DNA of 64,000 nt from positions 288,180 to 352,179 of the forward strand of contig NZ_JACHHG010000002.1 of assembly GCF_014202645.1 (NCBI RefSeq), in the 5' to 3' direction. This document shows positions 46,148-58,402 of this stretch, in pieces. The stretch comes from Deinobacterium chartae (lineage in GTDB: Bacteria > Deinococcota > Deinococci > Deinococcales > Deinococcaceae). Every line of letters begins with the position of its first letter. Within the stretch, counting starts at the first letter, position 1. The translations under genes and the position numbers were made by a program. The notes beneath the pieces were generated by a model that worked only from the letters and a program-made list of their open reading frames with translations, was not told the DNA's origin and did not search any database.

Positions 46148-47023
46148 TCAGGGCAACACGCCGCGCGCCTGCGACCCGGGAACGAGCAGACAGGCTGCGT
46201 CCGGCCGCGGCTGAAGCGCGCGCGGGCACACGCCCTCCCCGCACTTGATGCGCTCGGCCAGTTCCACCGTCTCGGGCATCGGGCAGTCCTCGAGGTCCTC
46301 GCGCAAGAACCGCAGAAAGCGTCGGTAGTGCTCGATGGCCGCGTACTTCCCCTCCACCACGGTCAGGCAGGCCATCAGGCGCTGGTGCAGGTTCTCGCCC
46401 ACGTACGGATCGCGTTTCAGCGCGCGCACCAGCGCCGCAGCCGCCTCGGCGCAGTTGTGCTCCTCGCAGTAGGCGAGCGACACTTCGACACAGGCCCGCA
46501 CGTACAGCGCGCGGTGCTCCTCACGGGCCGCCTCCGCCCACTCGGCGCGCACTCCGGGCAGGTAGTCGGCCTCGCTGAGGTGCAGCACCTGGCGGAAACC
46601 CTCGAGCCGCGCGCGCGGCTCGAGCGTGGCTTCTGCCTGCTGCAGCGCGGCGTACAGCGCCTGCACGTCACTGGCGTCCAGCACCTCCGGCGCCAGGCGG
46701 TAACGTCCGTACTCCTCGACCAGGGCTCCCGACCAGCCGAGCGCCGTGCGCACCCGGTGCACGGTCACGCGAAAGCGGTTGACGCTGGCCGCATCGCGCC
46801 CCAGCTGCCACAGATCCTCGAGGATCTCATCACGGCTGCGGCCCTGAGGGTGCGATAGCAGGTAGAAGAACAGCTCCTGAGCACTTGCCGAGTTCCAGCG
46901 CGCGGGGACACCGTTCACCTGGACCTCCGCGTGCCCGAAGGTACGCACGGACCAAGCCGGCCGTCCGGGATTTTTGTTTGCAACGGTCCCGGTTGGGGCA
47001 GTCAGGTCGGTTTCGGGAGTCAT
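46148..47023 (-). CDS. BTAD-domain (SARP-like) transcriptional activator
   Basis: 291 aa. Residues about 25-105: winged-helix OmpR/PhoB-like DNA-binding domain (VRTFGHAEVQVNGVPARWNSASAQELFFYLLSHP, SVNRFRVTVHRVRTALGW). Residues about 110-250: bacterial transcriptional activator domain of TPR-like helices (DVQALYAALQQAEATLEPRARLEGFRQ, ENLHQRLMACLTVVEGKYAAIEHYRRFLRFLREDL in parts). Activators of this type bind direct repeats. GTTAC boxes lie between it and the divergent Usp gene. Start ATG 47023, 8 nt after TACGAT. Confidence 0.87.
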   Translation of the reverse strand: MTPETDLTAPTGTVANKNPGRPAWSVRTFGHAEVQVNGVPARWNSASAQELFFYLLSHPQGRSRDEILEDLWQLGRDAASVNRFRVTVHRVRTALGWSGALVEEYGRYRLAPEVLDASDVQALYAALQQAEATLEPRARLEGFRQVLHLSEADYLPGVRAEWAEAAREEHRALYVRACVEVSLAYCEEHNCAEAAAALVRALKRDPYVGENLHQRLMACLTVVEGKYAAIEHYRRFLRFLREDLEDCPMPETVELAERIKCGEGVCPRALQPRPDAACLLVPGSQARGVLP

Positions 47024-47031
47024 ATACCACT

Positions 47032-47037
47032 ATCGTA
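47032..47037 (-). promoter_or_regulatory. -10 box for near-leaderless BTAD gene
   Basis: TACGAT, 8 nt before ATG 47023. Confidence 0.45.
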
Positions 47038-47088
47038 ACAGGGGCATTACAAAGCCGTTACAGACGTTACGGTACGGCCACCGTAACG
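47035..47088. promoter_or_regulatory. cluster of GTTAC/GTAAC boxes (activator-site candidate)
   Basis: ATTAC 47046-47050, GTTAC 47057-47061, GTTAC 47066-47070 in direct orientation, GTAAC at 47035-47039 and 47083-47087 inverted. CGTTACGGT (47065-47073) and ACCGTAACG (47080-47088) form a perfect 9-bp inverted repeat. Confidence 0.55.
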
Positions 47089-47143
47089 CCTTTCCTCCAG
47101 TCTGGGACGTACCGGAAGCCCGCTGGCACCGGAGAGGGAGTGC

Positions 47144-47581
47144 ATGTATCAGGTCATCGTGGCAGTCGTGGATGTTCCCGGGAGCGAAGCGGCCGCACGG
47201 CACGCGCTGGCACTCGGGCGCTGGCTGGGATGCCGGGTGGTCCTACTGGCCCTGACGTCCGGCTCGGAGGCACAGGAGCAGGCCACCGAACGTCTCCAGC
47301 AGCTGGCAGCCGAAGCCCGGCGCCCGCCCCGCGCACGGGTGTGCGCGCTCGAGGGCCGACCGGCCCTCGAGGTGATCCTCGAGGTCGCACAGACCGAACG
47401 CGCCAACGTGCTGCTGGTCAGCGCCGCCTCACCGCTGGCCCAGACCCTGCCGCACAGCACCCTGCCGGTTCTGCTGCTTCCCGAGCGCCCGTCCGGAATA
47501 CCGCGCCCGAACGCGGCTTGCCAGCCGCTGTCGCCCAGGGAGCGCTTCACCAAGCCTGCAGCGGACACCCCAGGCAGCTGA
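47144..47581 (+). CDS. universal-stress-protein-like (UspA) protein
   Basis: 145 aa with GGAGAGGG before the ATG. Usp fold marks: VIVAVVDVPGSEAAARHALALGRWL, the strand VVLLALT, TERANVLLVSAAS, and a poor C-terminal ATP-binding segment (no GxxGxxS), so it may not bind ATP. Divergent from the BTAD activator gene across the GTTAC boxes, hence a possible target. Tail SGIPRPNAACQPLSPRE is unusual. Confidence 0.75.
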   Translation: MYQVIVAVVDVPGSEAAARHALALGRWLGCRVVLLALTSGSEAQEQATERLQQLAAEARRPPRARVCALEGRPALEVILEVAQTERANVLLVSAASPLAQTLPHSTLPVLLLPERPSGIPRPNAACQPLSPRERFTKPAADTPGS

Positions 47582-47698
47582 GGTTGCCTGTGCACCGATG
47601 CTCCATCCGGCGCGCCGGACAGAGTGCCAACGGACGCGCGGGCATGATATGACGGAAGGCGGAAGCGCAACCTTCAGAATGCGCGAAGGAGGCCAGTC

Positions 47699-48154
47699 AT
47701 GTCTTTGTGGAATAACCTCAAACAGAGTGTCAGCCAACTGTCCGGCTCGCTGCAGACCAGCGTTGCGAAGTTCCGCAACCAGGACTTCGCCCACGCCTCG
47801 ATGGCCATGTGCGCCCTGATCGCCGCGGCGGATGGAAACATCGATCCGCAGGAACGCAGCCGCACCGCCAGCCTGATCATGAGCAACGACGCGCTGCGTG
47901 TCTTCCCGGCGGACGAACTGCGTCAGAAGTTCGACCTGTACTGCGACAAGCTCGTCAAGGACTACGACTTCGGCCGCATCGAGGCGATCCAGGCCGTCAG
48001 CAAGCTGCGCAGCAAGCCCGATCAGGCCCGCGCGGTCTTGCAGGTGGGTATCGTGATCGGCGGAGCGGACGGCCACTTCGACGAGCGCGAGCGGGCGGTG
48101 GTGCGCGAGGTGTGCCACGCGGTCGGTATCAACCCGGCCGAGTTCAGCCTGTAG
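47699..48154 (+). CDS. TerB-like stress protein
   Basis: 151 aa with GAAGGAGG upstream. Single TerB domain: MAMCALIAAADGNIDPQERSRTASLIMSN, LVKDYDFGRIEAIQAVSKLRS and VIVIGGADGHFDERERAVVREVC, with the paired acidic D-G-x-I/F-D loops that bind metals. Family is linked to tellurium and general envelope stress. Pairs in content with the TerD-VWA gene elsewhere in the window. Confidence 0.9.
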   Translation: MSLWNNLKQSVSQLSGSLQTSVAKFRNQDFAHASMAMCALIAAADGNIDPQERSRTASLIMSNDALRVFPADELRQKFDLYCDKLVKDYDFGRIEAIQAVSKLRSKPDQARAVLQVGIVIGGADGHFDERERAVVREVCHAVGINPAEFSL

Positions 48155-48233
48155 TCCGCCGGTGCGCAGGCGGGCCCCCTCACGGCGGGTCCGCCTGCAC
48201 GCTTCCGGGGACGGCTGACCTCCGGCGCAGTGG

Positions 48234-48239
48234 CATAAT
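48234..48239 (+). promoter_or_regulatory. -10 box for leaderless membrane protein gene
   Basis: CATAAT, 7 nt before ATG 48247. Confidence 0.45.
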
Positions 48240-48246
48240 CGAGCTC

Positions 48247-48663
48247 ATGCCCTGCGGGGCGGGAGGACCTGTGAAGGAAAGTGAGAAGTTACAGCTGGGC
48301 CGCTTGCAAACCCAGGCGGTGCTGGGCACGCTGGCTGTCTTGATCATCGCGCCCGCCGTGGTCTACCTGACGCATTTCGGCAGCGAGCGGCTTCCCCAGC
48401 AGGCCCTGACCGTGCTGGCGTCGCTGCTGCTGCTGTGGAACGTGTACCGGGGATACGGCTGGGCGCGCAACATCACCGTTGCCTTGGCGATCGTCGCCGG
48501 CATCGGCGGCGTGTTGGCCAGCCTGTTCGTGGGTACGACGGCCGGTTGGCTGCTTCTGATCGTCGGCCTGCTGTTCATCGGCTGTGGTATGGCCTTCGTG
48601 GCCTCGCAGTCCATCGCGGCCTTTCTGGCAGCCCAGCGCGAAGCGCGGACGCGCCGCCCTTGA
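48247..48663 (+). CDS. small membrane protein, four spans
   Basis: 138 aa. Hydrophobic segments at about 25-45, 52-66, 73-95 and 97-125 (VLGTLAVLIIAPAVVYL, ALTVLASLLLLWNVY, ITVALAIVAGIGGVLASLFV, WLLLIVGLLFIGCGMAFVA). No family recognised. ATG 48247 is 7 nt after CATAAT (leaderless); GTG 48271 with GGAGG 4 nt upstream is an alternative start. Confidence 0.65.
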   Translation: MPCGAGGPVKESEKLQLGRLQTQAVLGTLAVLIIAPAVVYLTHFGSERLPQQALTVLASLLLLWNVYRGYGWARNITVALAIVAGIGGVLASLFVGTTAGWLLLIVGLLFIGCGMAFVASQSIAAFLAAQREARTRRP

Positions 48664-48725
48664 GCGGCCTCTTACCGGGAGTTCAACCGGGCAGCGCACA
48701 CTGGGTCCAGGCAGGAGGCCCGATC

Positions 48726-48890
48726 ATGACCGAGCAGGAACGACTTCGGCAACAGCTGCAGCCCCGCCCCGGTGAAACTCTCGAAGAACGCCGCCAGCGC
48801 GTGCGCGCGGTGATCGACGCGCGCCTCGAGGACGAGCTGACCACCGAGGATTACGATTTCGCGGTGCGCGAGGGACTGATCGAGGGCTGA
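48726..48890 (+). CDS. small acidic hypothetical protein
   Basis: 54 aa, with GGAGG before the ATG. Highly charged (MTEQERLRQQLQPRPGETLEERRQRVRAVIDARLE in parts, ending TTEDYDFAVREGLIEG). Similar short charged proteins with an 'ELTTEDYD' tail occur in Deinococcus genomes; I cannot name a family. Transcription ends at the hairpin 34 nt downstream. Confidence 0.65.
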   Translation: MTEQERLRQQLQPRPGETLEERRQRVRAVIDARLEDELTTEDYDFAVREGLIEG

Positions 48891-48923
48891 ACCCGTGCGC
48901 TCTGCGCGCACGGTCCTCACGCC

Positions 48924-48957
48924 ACGAAGAAGGGACGCACGTGCGTCCCTTCTTCGT
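48924..48957. terminator. bidirectional terminator (34-nt perfect palindrome)
   Basis: Arms ACGAAGAAGGGACGCAC and its exact complement; T-rich flanks on both strands, between convergent genes. Confidence 0.85.
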
Positions 48958-48969
48958 GGTGCGGCGGGA

Positions 48970-50109
<1,140 letters not shown>

Positions 50110-50180
50110 CGCATCTCTCCTGTGAAAGTCTTCACGAGCGAACTCGCGCCCAATAACGGGTGGGTGCGCCAGCCCGGGAC

Positions 50181-50214
50181 ATACACCCCGCTGGCATCAG
50201 TGTATAGGATACAC
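50181..50214. promoter_or_regulatory. operator-like box between ndh and GNAT genes
   Basis: GTGTAT-AGG-ATACAC (50200-50214) is a perfect 6-bp inverted repeat; a third half-site ATACAC lies at 50181-50186. Confidence 0.5.
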
Positions 50215-50288
50215 AATTTTGCCCACGGTAAGCGAGCAGACAGAACACTCTGCGCCGAACGGCGGACGCCGGCACGTGATGCACGTGC

Positions 50289-50294
50289 TACTTT
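50289..50294 (+). promoter_or_regulatory. -10 box for leaderless GNAT gene
   Basis: TACTTT, 5 nt before ATG 50300. Confidence 0.4.
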
Positions 50295-50299
50295 CGGCC

Positions 50300-50776
50300 A
50301 TGCACCTGCGCCCTCTTGACCGCAACGACGCGCCCACCGTCCGTTCCTGGCTCAGCGAGCACCTCACCCAGCACCGCGCCTGGTGGAGCAAAGCCTGGAA
50401 CGCCGAACCCATCATCCCGCTCGAGGACGTCATCGAGGCCGAGTGGAACGAGCTGGCAGAGGCCGCCAGCGCCGCCAGCAGCGCGGTCTTGGTCGCCGAG
50501 CACGGCGGCACCGCGCTGGGCGTGGTCTACGTCCGCACCCGGCCCGACGCCTATATGGGCTTTACCCTGGGCGTCTTGAGCTGGATTTACGTCGACGAGC
50601 CGGCACGCGGGCACGGAGTGGCAAATGCGCTGATGCAGGCGGCCCACCGCTGGATGGACACCCACTCGGTGCGCGGACACGAGGTCTTCGTCACCGCCGC
50701 CAATTCAGCGGCCGTGAAACTTTATGAACGCCACGGCTACCGCGTCGTGGATCACCGCATGCTGGGAAGCCGCTGA
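50300..50776 (+). CDS. GNAT-family acetyltransferase
   Basis: 158 aa (MHLRPLDRNDAPTVRSWLSEHL). Core motif ISWIYVDE-type 'LSWIYVDEPARGHGVANALMQAA' is the acetyl-CoA loop (RGHGVA); 'NSAAVKLYERHGYRVVDHRM' is motif B. Start chosen at 50300 because TACTTT lies 5 nt upstream. Substrate unknown. Divergent from ndh. Confidence 0.85.
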   Translation: MHLRPLDRNDAPTVRSWLSEHLTQHRAWWSKAWNAEPIIPLEDVIEAEWNELAEAASAASSAVLVAEHGGTALGVVYVRTRPDAYMGFTLGVLSWIYVDEPARGHGVANALMQAAHRWMDTHSVRGHEVFVTAANSAAVKLYERHGYRVVDHRMLGSR

Positions 50777-50788
50777 GCGCTGCTTTTC

Positions 50789-52132
50789 TCAGGGCGTGCC
50801 GTCCAGCCCGCAGGCCACCTCCCGCGCGACCCGCCGGCCCGACTCGACCGCCCCGTCCATGTACCCGTTCCAGCGCAGCGCGGTCTCGGTTCCGGCAAAA
50901 TGCACCAGTCCCTCGGGGCGGCGCAGGGCCTGACCGTAACGGCTCAGCACGCCCGGCGGGGTCAGCCCCACGTAGCAGCCCAGGCTGAACGCCTCGAGGG
51001 TCCAGTCCAGGTCGTGATAGGCCAACGGTCGAGCCGCCTGCCCACCGAAATAGCGCGCCAGGGCCGCCAGCACCGCCTCGCGCCGGGCCTGGGCCTTTCC
51101 GCTCCAGCGCCGGGCCTGGTCGGCCAGCAAAAAAGCGACGAGCGCGCCCCGCCGCCCGTCCGGAGGGCTGTCATCGTATACCAATCCCAGCGGACCCCTC
51201 GAGGCGAGCACCTCGCCCGAGAACCCCGCCGCGCGCCAGAACGGCCGCTCGTACACCGCCACCGCCTTGATCACCCGGCCCGGGCACAGCCGCTCGAGCA
51301 GCGCCCAGCGATCCGGCGCGAGCGGCGGTTCCCAGGCCAGCGTGCGCGCCAGCGCCGGTGGCAGGGCGATCACTCCCCGCCGGGCGCGCAAACGGCGCCC
51401 GTCCCGCGCGCTCACGGTCACGCCCCGGGCGTCTTGTTCCACACGGCGCACCTCGCAGCCCAGCGTCACCGCCCCGCCGAGCTGCGCTGCCAGCCGCTCG
51501 CACAAGGCCTGCGCACCGCCCTCGAGGCGCATCTGCTGCGCACCGCCACGCACCGACACCAGCGGAAGCAGACCGCCCGCCGAGCGCAGGTAAAACAGAA
51601 AGTGCAGCAGCGACAGCTCGCACGGCTCGACCGCAAACACCGCGCGCACCGCGATCGCCAGCAGCTCGCGCGCTTCCTGGTCGCCTACGTTGGCCTCGAT
51701 CCACCCGGCCACCGTGCGCCGGTCGTGCGCCGCCCCCGCTGCGAAGTCCCCCAGCGGAGCCGCGCGCGCCAGCCGGTCCAGGCGGAACATGGCGAGCTGG
51801 GTGCTGAGCAGGCCGCGCAGCCGCAGCGCGGGAATGTCGGTCGCGTAAGGCCGGACCCGGCCGTTCAGGTCGAGCAGTTTACGCCCCTGCGCGTACTGCG
51901 CGAAGGTCGGCAGCCCCAGTTCGGCGGCGAGGGCCAGCACCTCGGTCTGCGAAGGCCCCACCCACTGCGCCCCGAAATCCACCCGCTCCCCGCCCACCTC
52001 GAGGGTCAGGGTGCGCCCGCCCACGCGCCCGCGCGCCTCGAGGACCCGCACCCGGTAGCCCGAGCGGGTCAGTTCGCGGGCGGCCGTGAGCCCGGCCAGG
52101 CCCGCTCCGATCACCAGTACGTCCGCGTCCAT
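50789..52132 (-). CDS. flavin-containing amine oxidase (MAO-like)
   Basis: 447 aa with GGAGG before the ATG. FAD motif VLVIGAGLAGLTAARELTRSGYRVRVLEA, then GRVGGRTLT, and at the end 'VHFAGTETALRWNGYMDGAVESGRRVA' with the C-terminal FAD-binding loop. The CysX flavin-linkage residue of human MAO is not seen; 'EPCELSLLHFLFYLRSAGG' carries a Cys near the middle. Oxidises a primary or polyamine; substrate unknown. Confidence 0.93.
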   Translation of the reverse strand: MDADVLVIGAGLAGLTAARELTRSGYRVRVLEARGRVGGRTLTLEVGGERVDFGAQWVGPSQTEVLALAAELGLPTFAQYAQGRKLLDLNGRVRPYATDIPALRLRGLLSTQLAMFRLDRLARAAPLGDFAAGAAHDRRTVAGWIEANVGDQEARELLAIAVRAVFAVEPCELSLLHFLFYLRSAGGLLPLVSVRGGAQQMRLEGGAQALCERLAAQLGGAVTLGCEVRRVEQDARGVTVSARDGRRLRARRGVIALPPALARTLAWEPPLAPDRWALLERLCPGRVIKAVAVYERPFWRAAGFSGEVLASRGPLGLVYDDSPPDGRRGALVAFLLADQARRWSGKAQARREAVLAALARYFGGQAARPLAYHDLDWTLEAFSLGCYVGLTPPGVLSRYGQALRRPEGLVHFAGTETALRWNGYMDGAVESGRRVAREVACGLDGTP

Positions 52133-52239
52133 GCCTGCCTCCGCGCGCTGCGTGCGTGTTCGACCATTTCCTTAACCCTACCGCACCCGACCGCGCGGCG
52201 GAGCCGTAGCGCGCTTTCCCCTGCCCCCTTGAGCCCTGC

Positions 52240-52245
52240 TACCCT
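52240..52245 (+). promoter_or_regulatory. -10 box for leaderless DUF218 gene
   Basis: TACCCT, 6 nt before ATG 52252. Confidence 0.5.
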
Positions 52246-52251
52246 GAGAAC

Positions 52252-52947
52252 ATGCGCCTGCCCGTGCGACTTCTCCTGACGCTGCTGCCCGCCGCCGCGC
52301 TGGGCCTCTACGCGTGGGCGCTGCGCGAGGTGTGGACCTACCCCACCACCCCGCCCCCCGGGCAGGCCGATGCGCTGATCGTGCTGGGTGCCGCCGCCTG
52401 GGACGCGCGGCCTTCCCCGGTCCTCGAGGGCCGCCTGCGCGGAGCGCTCGAGCTTTACCGGGCCGGGCGCGCGCCCCGGATCATCCTGACCGGCGGCTTC
52501 GGACGCGGGGCCCGTTTCTCCGAGGCCGAGGTGTCGCGCCGTTTCCTCGAGCGGCACGGCGTTCCCAAGCGGGCACTGCTGCTCGAGGAAAGCTCGCGCA
52601 CCACCCTCGAGAACCTGCTCAACGCCGCACAGATCTCGCGCGAGCACGGCCTGCGGCGCGTCTGGATCGTCAGCGACCCGCTGCACCTGCGCCGCGCGGT
52701 CGGGATCGCCCGCGACCTGGGCCTCGAGGCCCAGGCGGCCGCCACACCGCACAGCCGCTTCAGCTCGAGACGGGCGCGGCTGCGCTTCGCGCTGCGCGAG
52801 GCGTACTTTCTGTGGCAGTCCTGGCTCAATCCGCTCGAGCGCGCGGCGGTACGGCGCTTTCGGCAGGGAGGAAGCGCTGCGCCCTCGAGCGGCCTGCGCG
52901 CCGTAACCCGGCTGGTCAAGGCGCACGGCGCACGGTCGCGCCGCTGA
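52252..52947 (+). CDS. DUF218/YdcF-SanA-like membrane-anchored protein
   Basis: 231 aa. N-terminal membrane segment VRLLLTLLPAAALGLYAWAL, then the DUF218 core: ADALIVLGAAAWDARPSPVLEGRLRGALELY, IILTGGFGRG, SRTTLENLLNAAQI, IVSDPLHLRRAV. Family includes vancomycin-sensitivity and envelope proteins (SanA); activity unproven. Rossmann-like GG-x-G strand is intact. Divergent from the amine oxidase. Confidence 0.9.
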   Translation: MRLPVRLLLTLLPAAALGLYAWALREVWTYPTTPPPGQADALIVLGAAAWDARPSPVLEGRLRGALELYRAGRAPRIILTGGFGRGARFSEAEVSRRFLERHGVPKRALLLEESSRTTLENLLNAAQISREHGLRRVWIVSDPLHLRRAVGIARDLGLEAQAAATPHSRFSSRRARLRFALREAYFLWQSWLNPLERAAVRRFRQGGSAAPSSGLRAVTRLVKAHGARSRR

Positions 52948-52957
52948 CTTCCTGCGC

Positions 52958-53617
52958 CTATTCTGCCTCGAGGTCGCGCAGCACCACGCCCAGCAGGTGC
53001 GCCAGATCGGGAAGCTGGGTGATCTCGAGGATCGCCCCGGCGAGCCGGTCCGGGCCGATGCGCAGGCCGCCGAGCTGCGAGCCGCGCAGGTCCGCACCGT
53101 CCAGCGCGCTGCCCCACAGGTCGGCACGGCTCAGGTCACAGCCCCGGAAGGTGGTGCCGCGCAGGTCGGCGTTTGCCAGACGCGCGTCCTCGAGGCGGCA
53201 GTTTTCGAAGCGGGCACCGGGCAGGCAGATGGCGGGCAGCATGGCGAGGCGCAGGTCGCAACCCACCAGGGTCAGGTCCCTGAGCTGGGCCTCGCGGACC
53301 TCGGCTCCCATCAGTCGGCACCGCTCGAGGCGCACGCGGGTGAGGCTCAGGCCCTCGAGGCGCGCGCCGCTGAAATCGCAGTCCACCAGCACGCAGTCCT
53401 CCAGGCGGGTCCACACCCAGTGCGCGCCCGAGAGCCGCAAGTTCTCGAGGCGGCAGCCGCGCAAGACCGCGCCGCGCAGCGTCTGGCCGCTGAGGTCCAG
53501 GCCGCTGAGGCAGCATGCCTCGAGGGTGGTCTCGTCCTCGAGGTCATGGACGTGGGCGCTGCGCAGGGCGCGCGGCAGTTTGGGCGGCTTGGGCAGCGCG
53601 GAGCGGGCGGGCGGCAT
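52958..53617 (-). CDS. pentapeptide-repeat protein
   Basis: 219 aa from ATG 53617 (leaderless; -10 TATGCT 7 nt upstream, so ATG 53629 lies inside the box). Repeats follow A/C-D/N-L-x-x almost from residue 40: GLDLSGQTLRGAVLRGCRLENLRLSG, TRLEDCVLVDCDFSGARLEGLSL, ADLRGTTFRGCDLSRADLWGSALDG, DLRGSQLGGLRI. Right-handed quadrilateral beta-helix, often a DNA-mimic or scaffold. C-terminal cap LPDLAHLLGVVLRDLEAE is unusual. Role unknown. Confidence 0.9.
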   Translation of the reverse strand: MPPARSALPKPPKLPRALRSAHVHDLEDETTLEACCLSGLDLSGQTLRGAVLRGCRLENLRLSGAHWVWTRLEDCVLVDCDFSGARLEGLSLTRVRLERCRLMGAEVREAQLRDLTLVGCDLRLAMLPAICLPGARFENCRLEDARLANADLRGTTFRGCDLSRADLWGSALDGADLRGSQLGGLRIGPDRLAGAILEITQLPDLAHLLGVVLRDLEAE

Positions 53618-53624
53618 AGCGTCC

Positions 53625-53630
53625 AGCATA
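53625..53630 (-). promoter_or_regulatory. -10 box for leaderless pentapeptide gene
   Basis: TATGCT, 7 nt before ATG 53617. Confidence 0.5.
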
Positions 53631-53802
53631 GTCTGCTCCGGGCAGGAAGCTGCCCTGCGGCGAGCGCGGGCAGCCAGCCAAAGGGGTGGGGCGGCTTCTG
53701 GCCGCAAAGAGGCCCTGCACCTCCCGGAGCAGCCGCACAAAAGGCCCCAAGCCCTCCTAGACCTCCGGCTTTGCATTCCACTTTCTTCCGGCGAACGCGT
53801 GT

Positions 53803-53808
53803 TATCCT
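53803..53808 (+). promoter_or_regulatory. -10 box of the purine operon
   Basis: TATCCT, about 180 nt before purC; no -35 box is obvious. Confidence 0.4.
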
Positions 53809-53814
53809 GATGTG

Positions 53815-53987
53815 TCTTCCCACAGGGAGGGCCGAGCCGCGCCCCGCGAGGCGCACTCCCCCGTTCACGGGGGTCAGGGCCGCACCGCGAGGCGGGGTAG
53901 GTGAAGTCATGAGCAAGCCGGCACGACAAAACACGACTCGGTGAATCGGGGCACAGGTGAGTGTCCCGTCATGTTTTGAGGAGAGGC
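53815..53987 (+). ncRNA. structured leader of the purine operon
   Basis: About 170 nt with three stems: GCGCC/GGCGC (53839-53854), CCCCCG-TTCA-CGGGGG (53858-53873) and CGGGGCAC/GTGTCCCG (53947-53968). Between them is an 11-codon ORF (53909-53944, MSKPARQNTTR) with AGGTG upstream. No known purine, PRPP, ZTP or guanidine riboswitch pattern is recognised. A regulatory leader is inferred. Confidence 0.45.
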
Positions 53988-54694
<707 letters not shown>

Positions 54695-54698
<4 letters not shown>

Positions 54699-54952
54699 CT
54701 TACCTGGCCAAAGTGTACGTGACCCTTAAAAAAAGCATCCTCGACCCGCAGGGCCGCACGGTGGAGCGCTCGCTGCACCAGCAGGGCTACGCCGAAGTCC
54801 GTGACGTGCGCGTGGGCAAATACATCGAGTTGACCCTGGAGGGCGAACGCGCTGAGGTCGAGGCCCGCGTGCGCGAAATCTCCGAGAACATCCTCTCCAA
54901 CCCGGTGATGGAGAGCGTGCGCTTCGAAATCGAGGCGCTGCAGCCCGCATGA
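54695..54952 (+). CDS. purS: FGAM synthase subunit PurS
   Basis: 85 aa, ATG overlaps the purC stop (ATGA). Pattern [28 protein letters not shown] and [13 protein letters not shown] is the PurS fold. It bridges PurQ and PurL in the three-protein formylglycinamidine synthase complex. Stop overlaps purQ by 4 nt. Confidence 0.96.
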
Positions 54953-55641
54953 AGACCGCCGTCATTCAGTTTCCCGGCTCGAACTGCGACGCAGACGCCG
55001 TGTACGTGGCAGGCGAACTGCTGGGTCAGCAGGCCAAGCTGGTGTGGCACACCGAGACGTCGCTCGAGGGCGTGGACGCGGTCTTGATTCCCGGCGGGTT
55101 CTCGTACGGTGATCACCTGCGTTCGGGGGCCATCGCGGCGCGCAGCCCGATCATGCACGAGGTGCGGCGCTTCGCCGAGCGCGGCGGCCCGGTGGTCGGC
55201 ATCTGCAACGGCTTCCAGATCCTGACCGAAGCCGGCCTGCTGCCCGGCGCGCTCACCCGTAACGACTCGCTGCACTTCCTGTGCCACGATGTTCACCTGC
55301 GGGTCGAGCGCACGGACACCATCTTCACGAGCGCTTACCGACAGGGTCAGGTGCTGCGTCTGCCCATCGCGCACAACGAGGGCAACTACTACGCCGACGA
55401 GGAGACCCTGGCCCGCCTGCGCGGCGAGGGCCGCGTGCTGTTCCGCTACGTGACCCCCGGGGGCGAGGTGGAACGTGCAGCCAACCCCAACGGCAGTCAG
55501 AACAACATCGCGGGCATCTTGAACGAGCGCGGCAACGTGCTGGGCATGATGCCCCACCCCGAACGCGCCGCCGAGGCGCTGCTGGGCGGCACCGACGGGC
55601 GCGGCCTGTTCGAGAGCCTGCTCGCGGCGGTGGTGCGATGA
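54949..55641 (+). CDS. purQ: FGAM synthase glutaminase subunit PurQ
   Basis: 230 aa. Class I glutamine amidotransferase: [21 protein letters not shown], catalytic Cys in [13 protein letters not shown], and His-x-Glu in [13 protein letters not shown]. Supplies ammonia to PurL. 4-nt overlaps on both sides. Confidence 0.97.
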   Translation: MKTAVIQFPGSNCDADAVYVAGELLGQQAKLVWHTETSLEGVDAVLIPGGFSYGDHLRSGAIAARSPIMHEVRRFAERGGPVVGICNGFQILTEAGLLPGALTRNDSLHFLCHDVHLRVERTDTIFTSAYRQGQVLRLPIAHNEGNYYADEETLARLRGEGRVLFRYVTPGGEVERAANPNGSQNNIAGILNERGNVLGMMPHPERAAEALLGGTDGRGLFESLLAAVVR

Positions 55642-56158
55642 GCACGCAGGCGGGCACGCTGCCCGGCGTGCAGGACTTTTTGCTCGAGGCGTTCCGCAGC
55701 GAGTACACGGCGTTCCGCAAGGCCCTCGAGGGCGTTCCCGCCGAACTGTTCGCGGCCGAGCCCACGCTGGGCGGCCACAGCCCGGCGTGGCACGCGCTGC
55801 ACATCGCCGACTGGACCCGGCTGTTCATCACGCCCGGACTGGGAGATGCGCCCGAAGGGCAGACCTATGCCTATCTGGGCTGGGAGAACAGCGAGTTCGC
55901 CCAGAAGCTGCTCGGCCCCTCCCCCGCGGCCGAACACGACGGCAAGGATGCGATCCTGGCCGCGCTGGACACTCAGGTCGCACAGGCCCTGACGACCCTC
56001 GAGGCAGCCGACACCCAGCGCTTCGCGCGCGAGGCGAGCGCGCGCTACCCCATGGGACCGCGCGCGGTGCTCGCGGGCCTGTCTACCCAGCTCAGGCACA
56101 TCGCCTACCACCGGGGTCAGGTGCGCCAGACCCTGCTGCAACTCACCAAGGAGCGGAT

Positions 56159-56162
<4 letters not shown>
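55638..56162 (+). CDS. DinB-like four-helix metalloprotein within the pur operon
   Basis: 174 aa, ATG overlaps the purQ stop. DinB/YfiT-type fold: [17 protein letters not shown] near residue 53 and [18 protein letters not shown] near 152, whose His residues are the usual three-His metal set. Such proteins are thiol-transferase-like or of unknown function. Its 4-nt overlap with both purQ and purL makes it an integral part of the operon, which I do not recognise as typical. Role in purine synthesis untested. Confidence 0.87.

Positions 56163-58398
<2,236 letters not shown>

Positions 58399-58402
<4 letters not shown>

Noticed and set aside
45821-46858. plus-strand frames across the region upstream of the secreted orphan
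   Set aside because: They run antisense into the BTAD gene and lack ribosome sites; composition is not that of a neighbouring gene.
53815-53987. Known purine-type riboswitch (purine, PRPP, ZTP, guanidine)
   Set aside because: The stems and loops do not show their conserved cores. I keep it as an unassigned leader.
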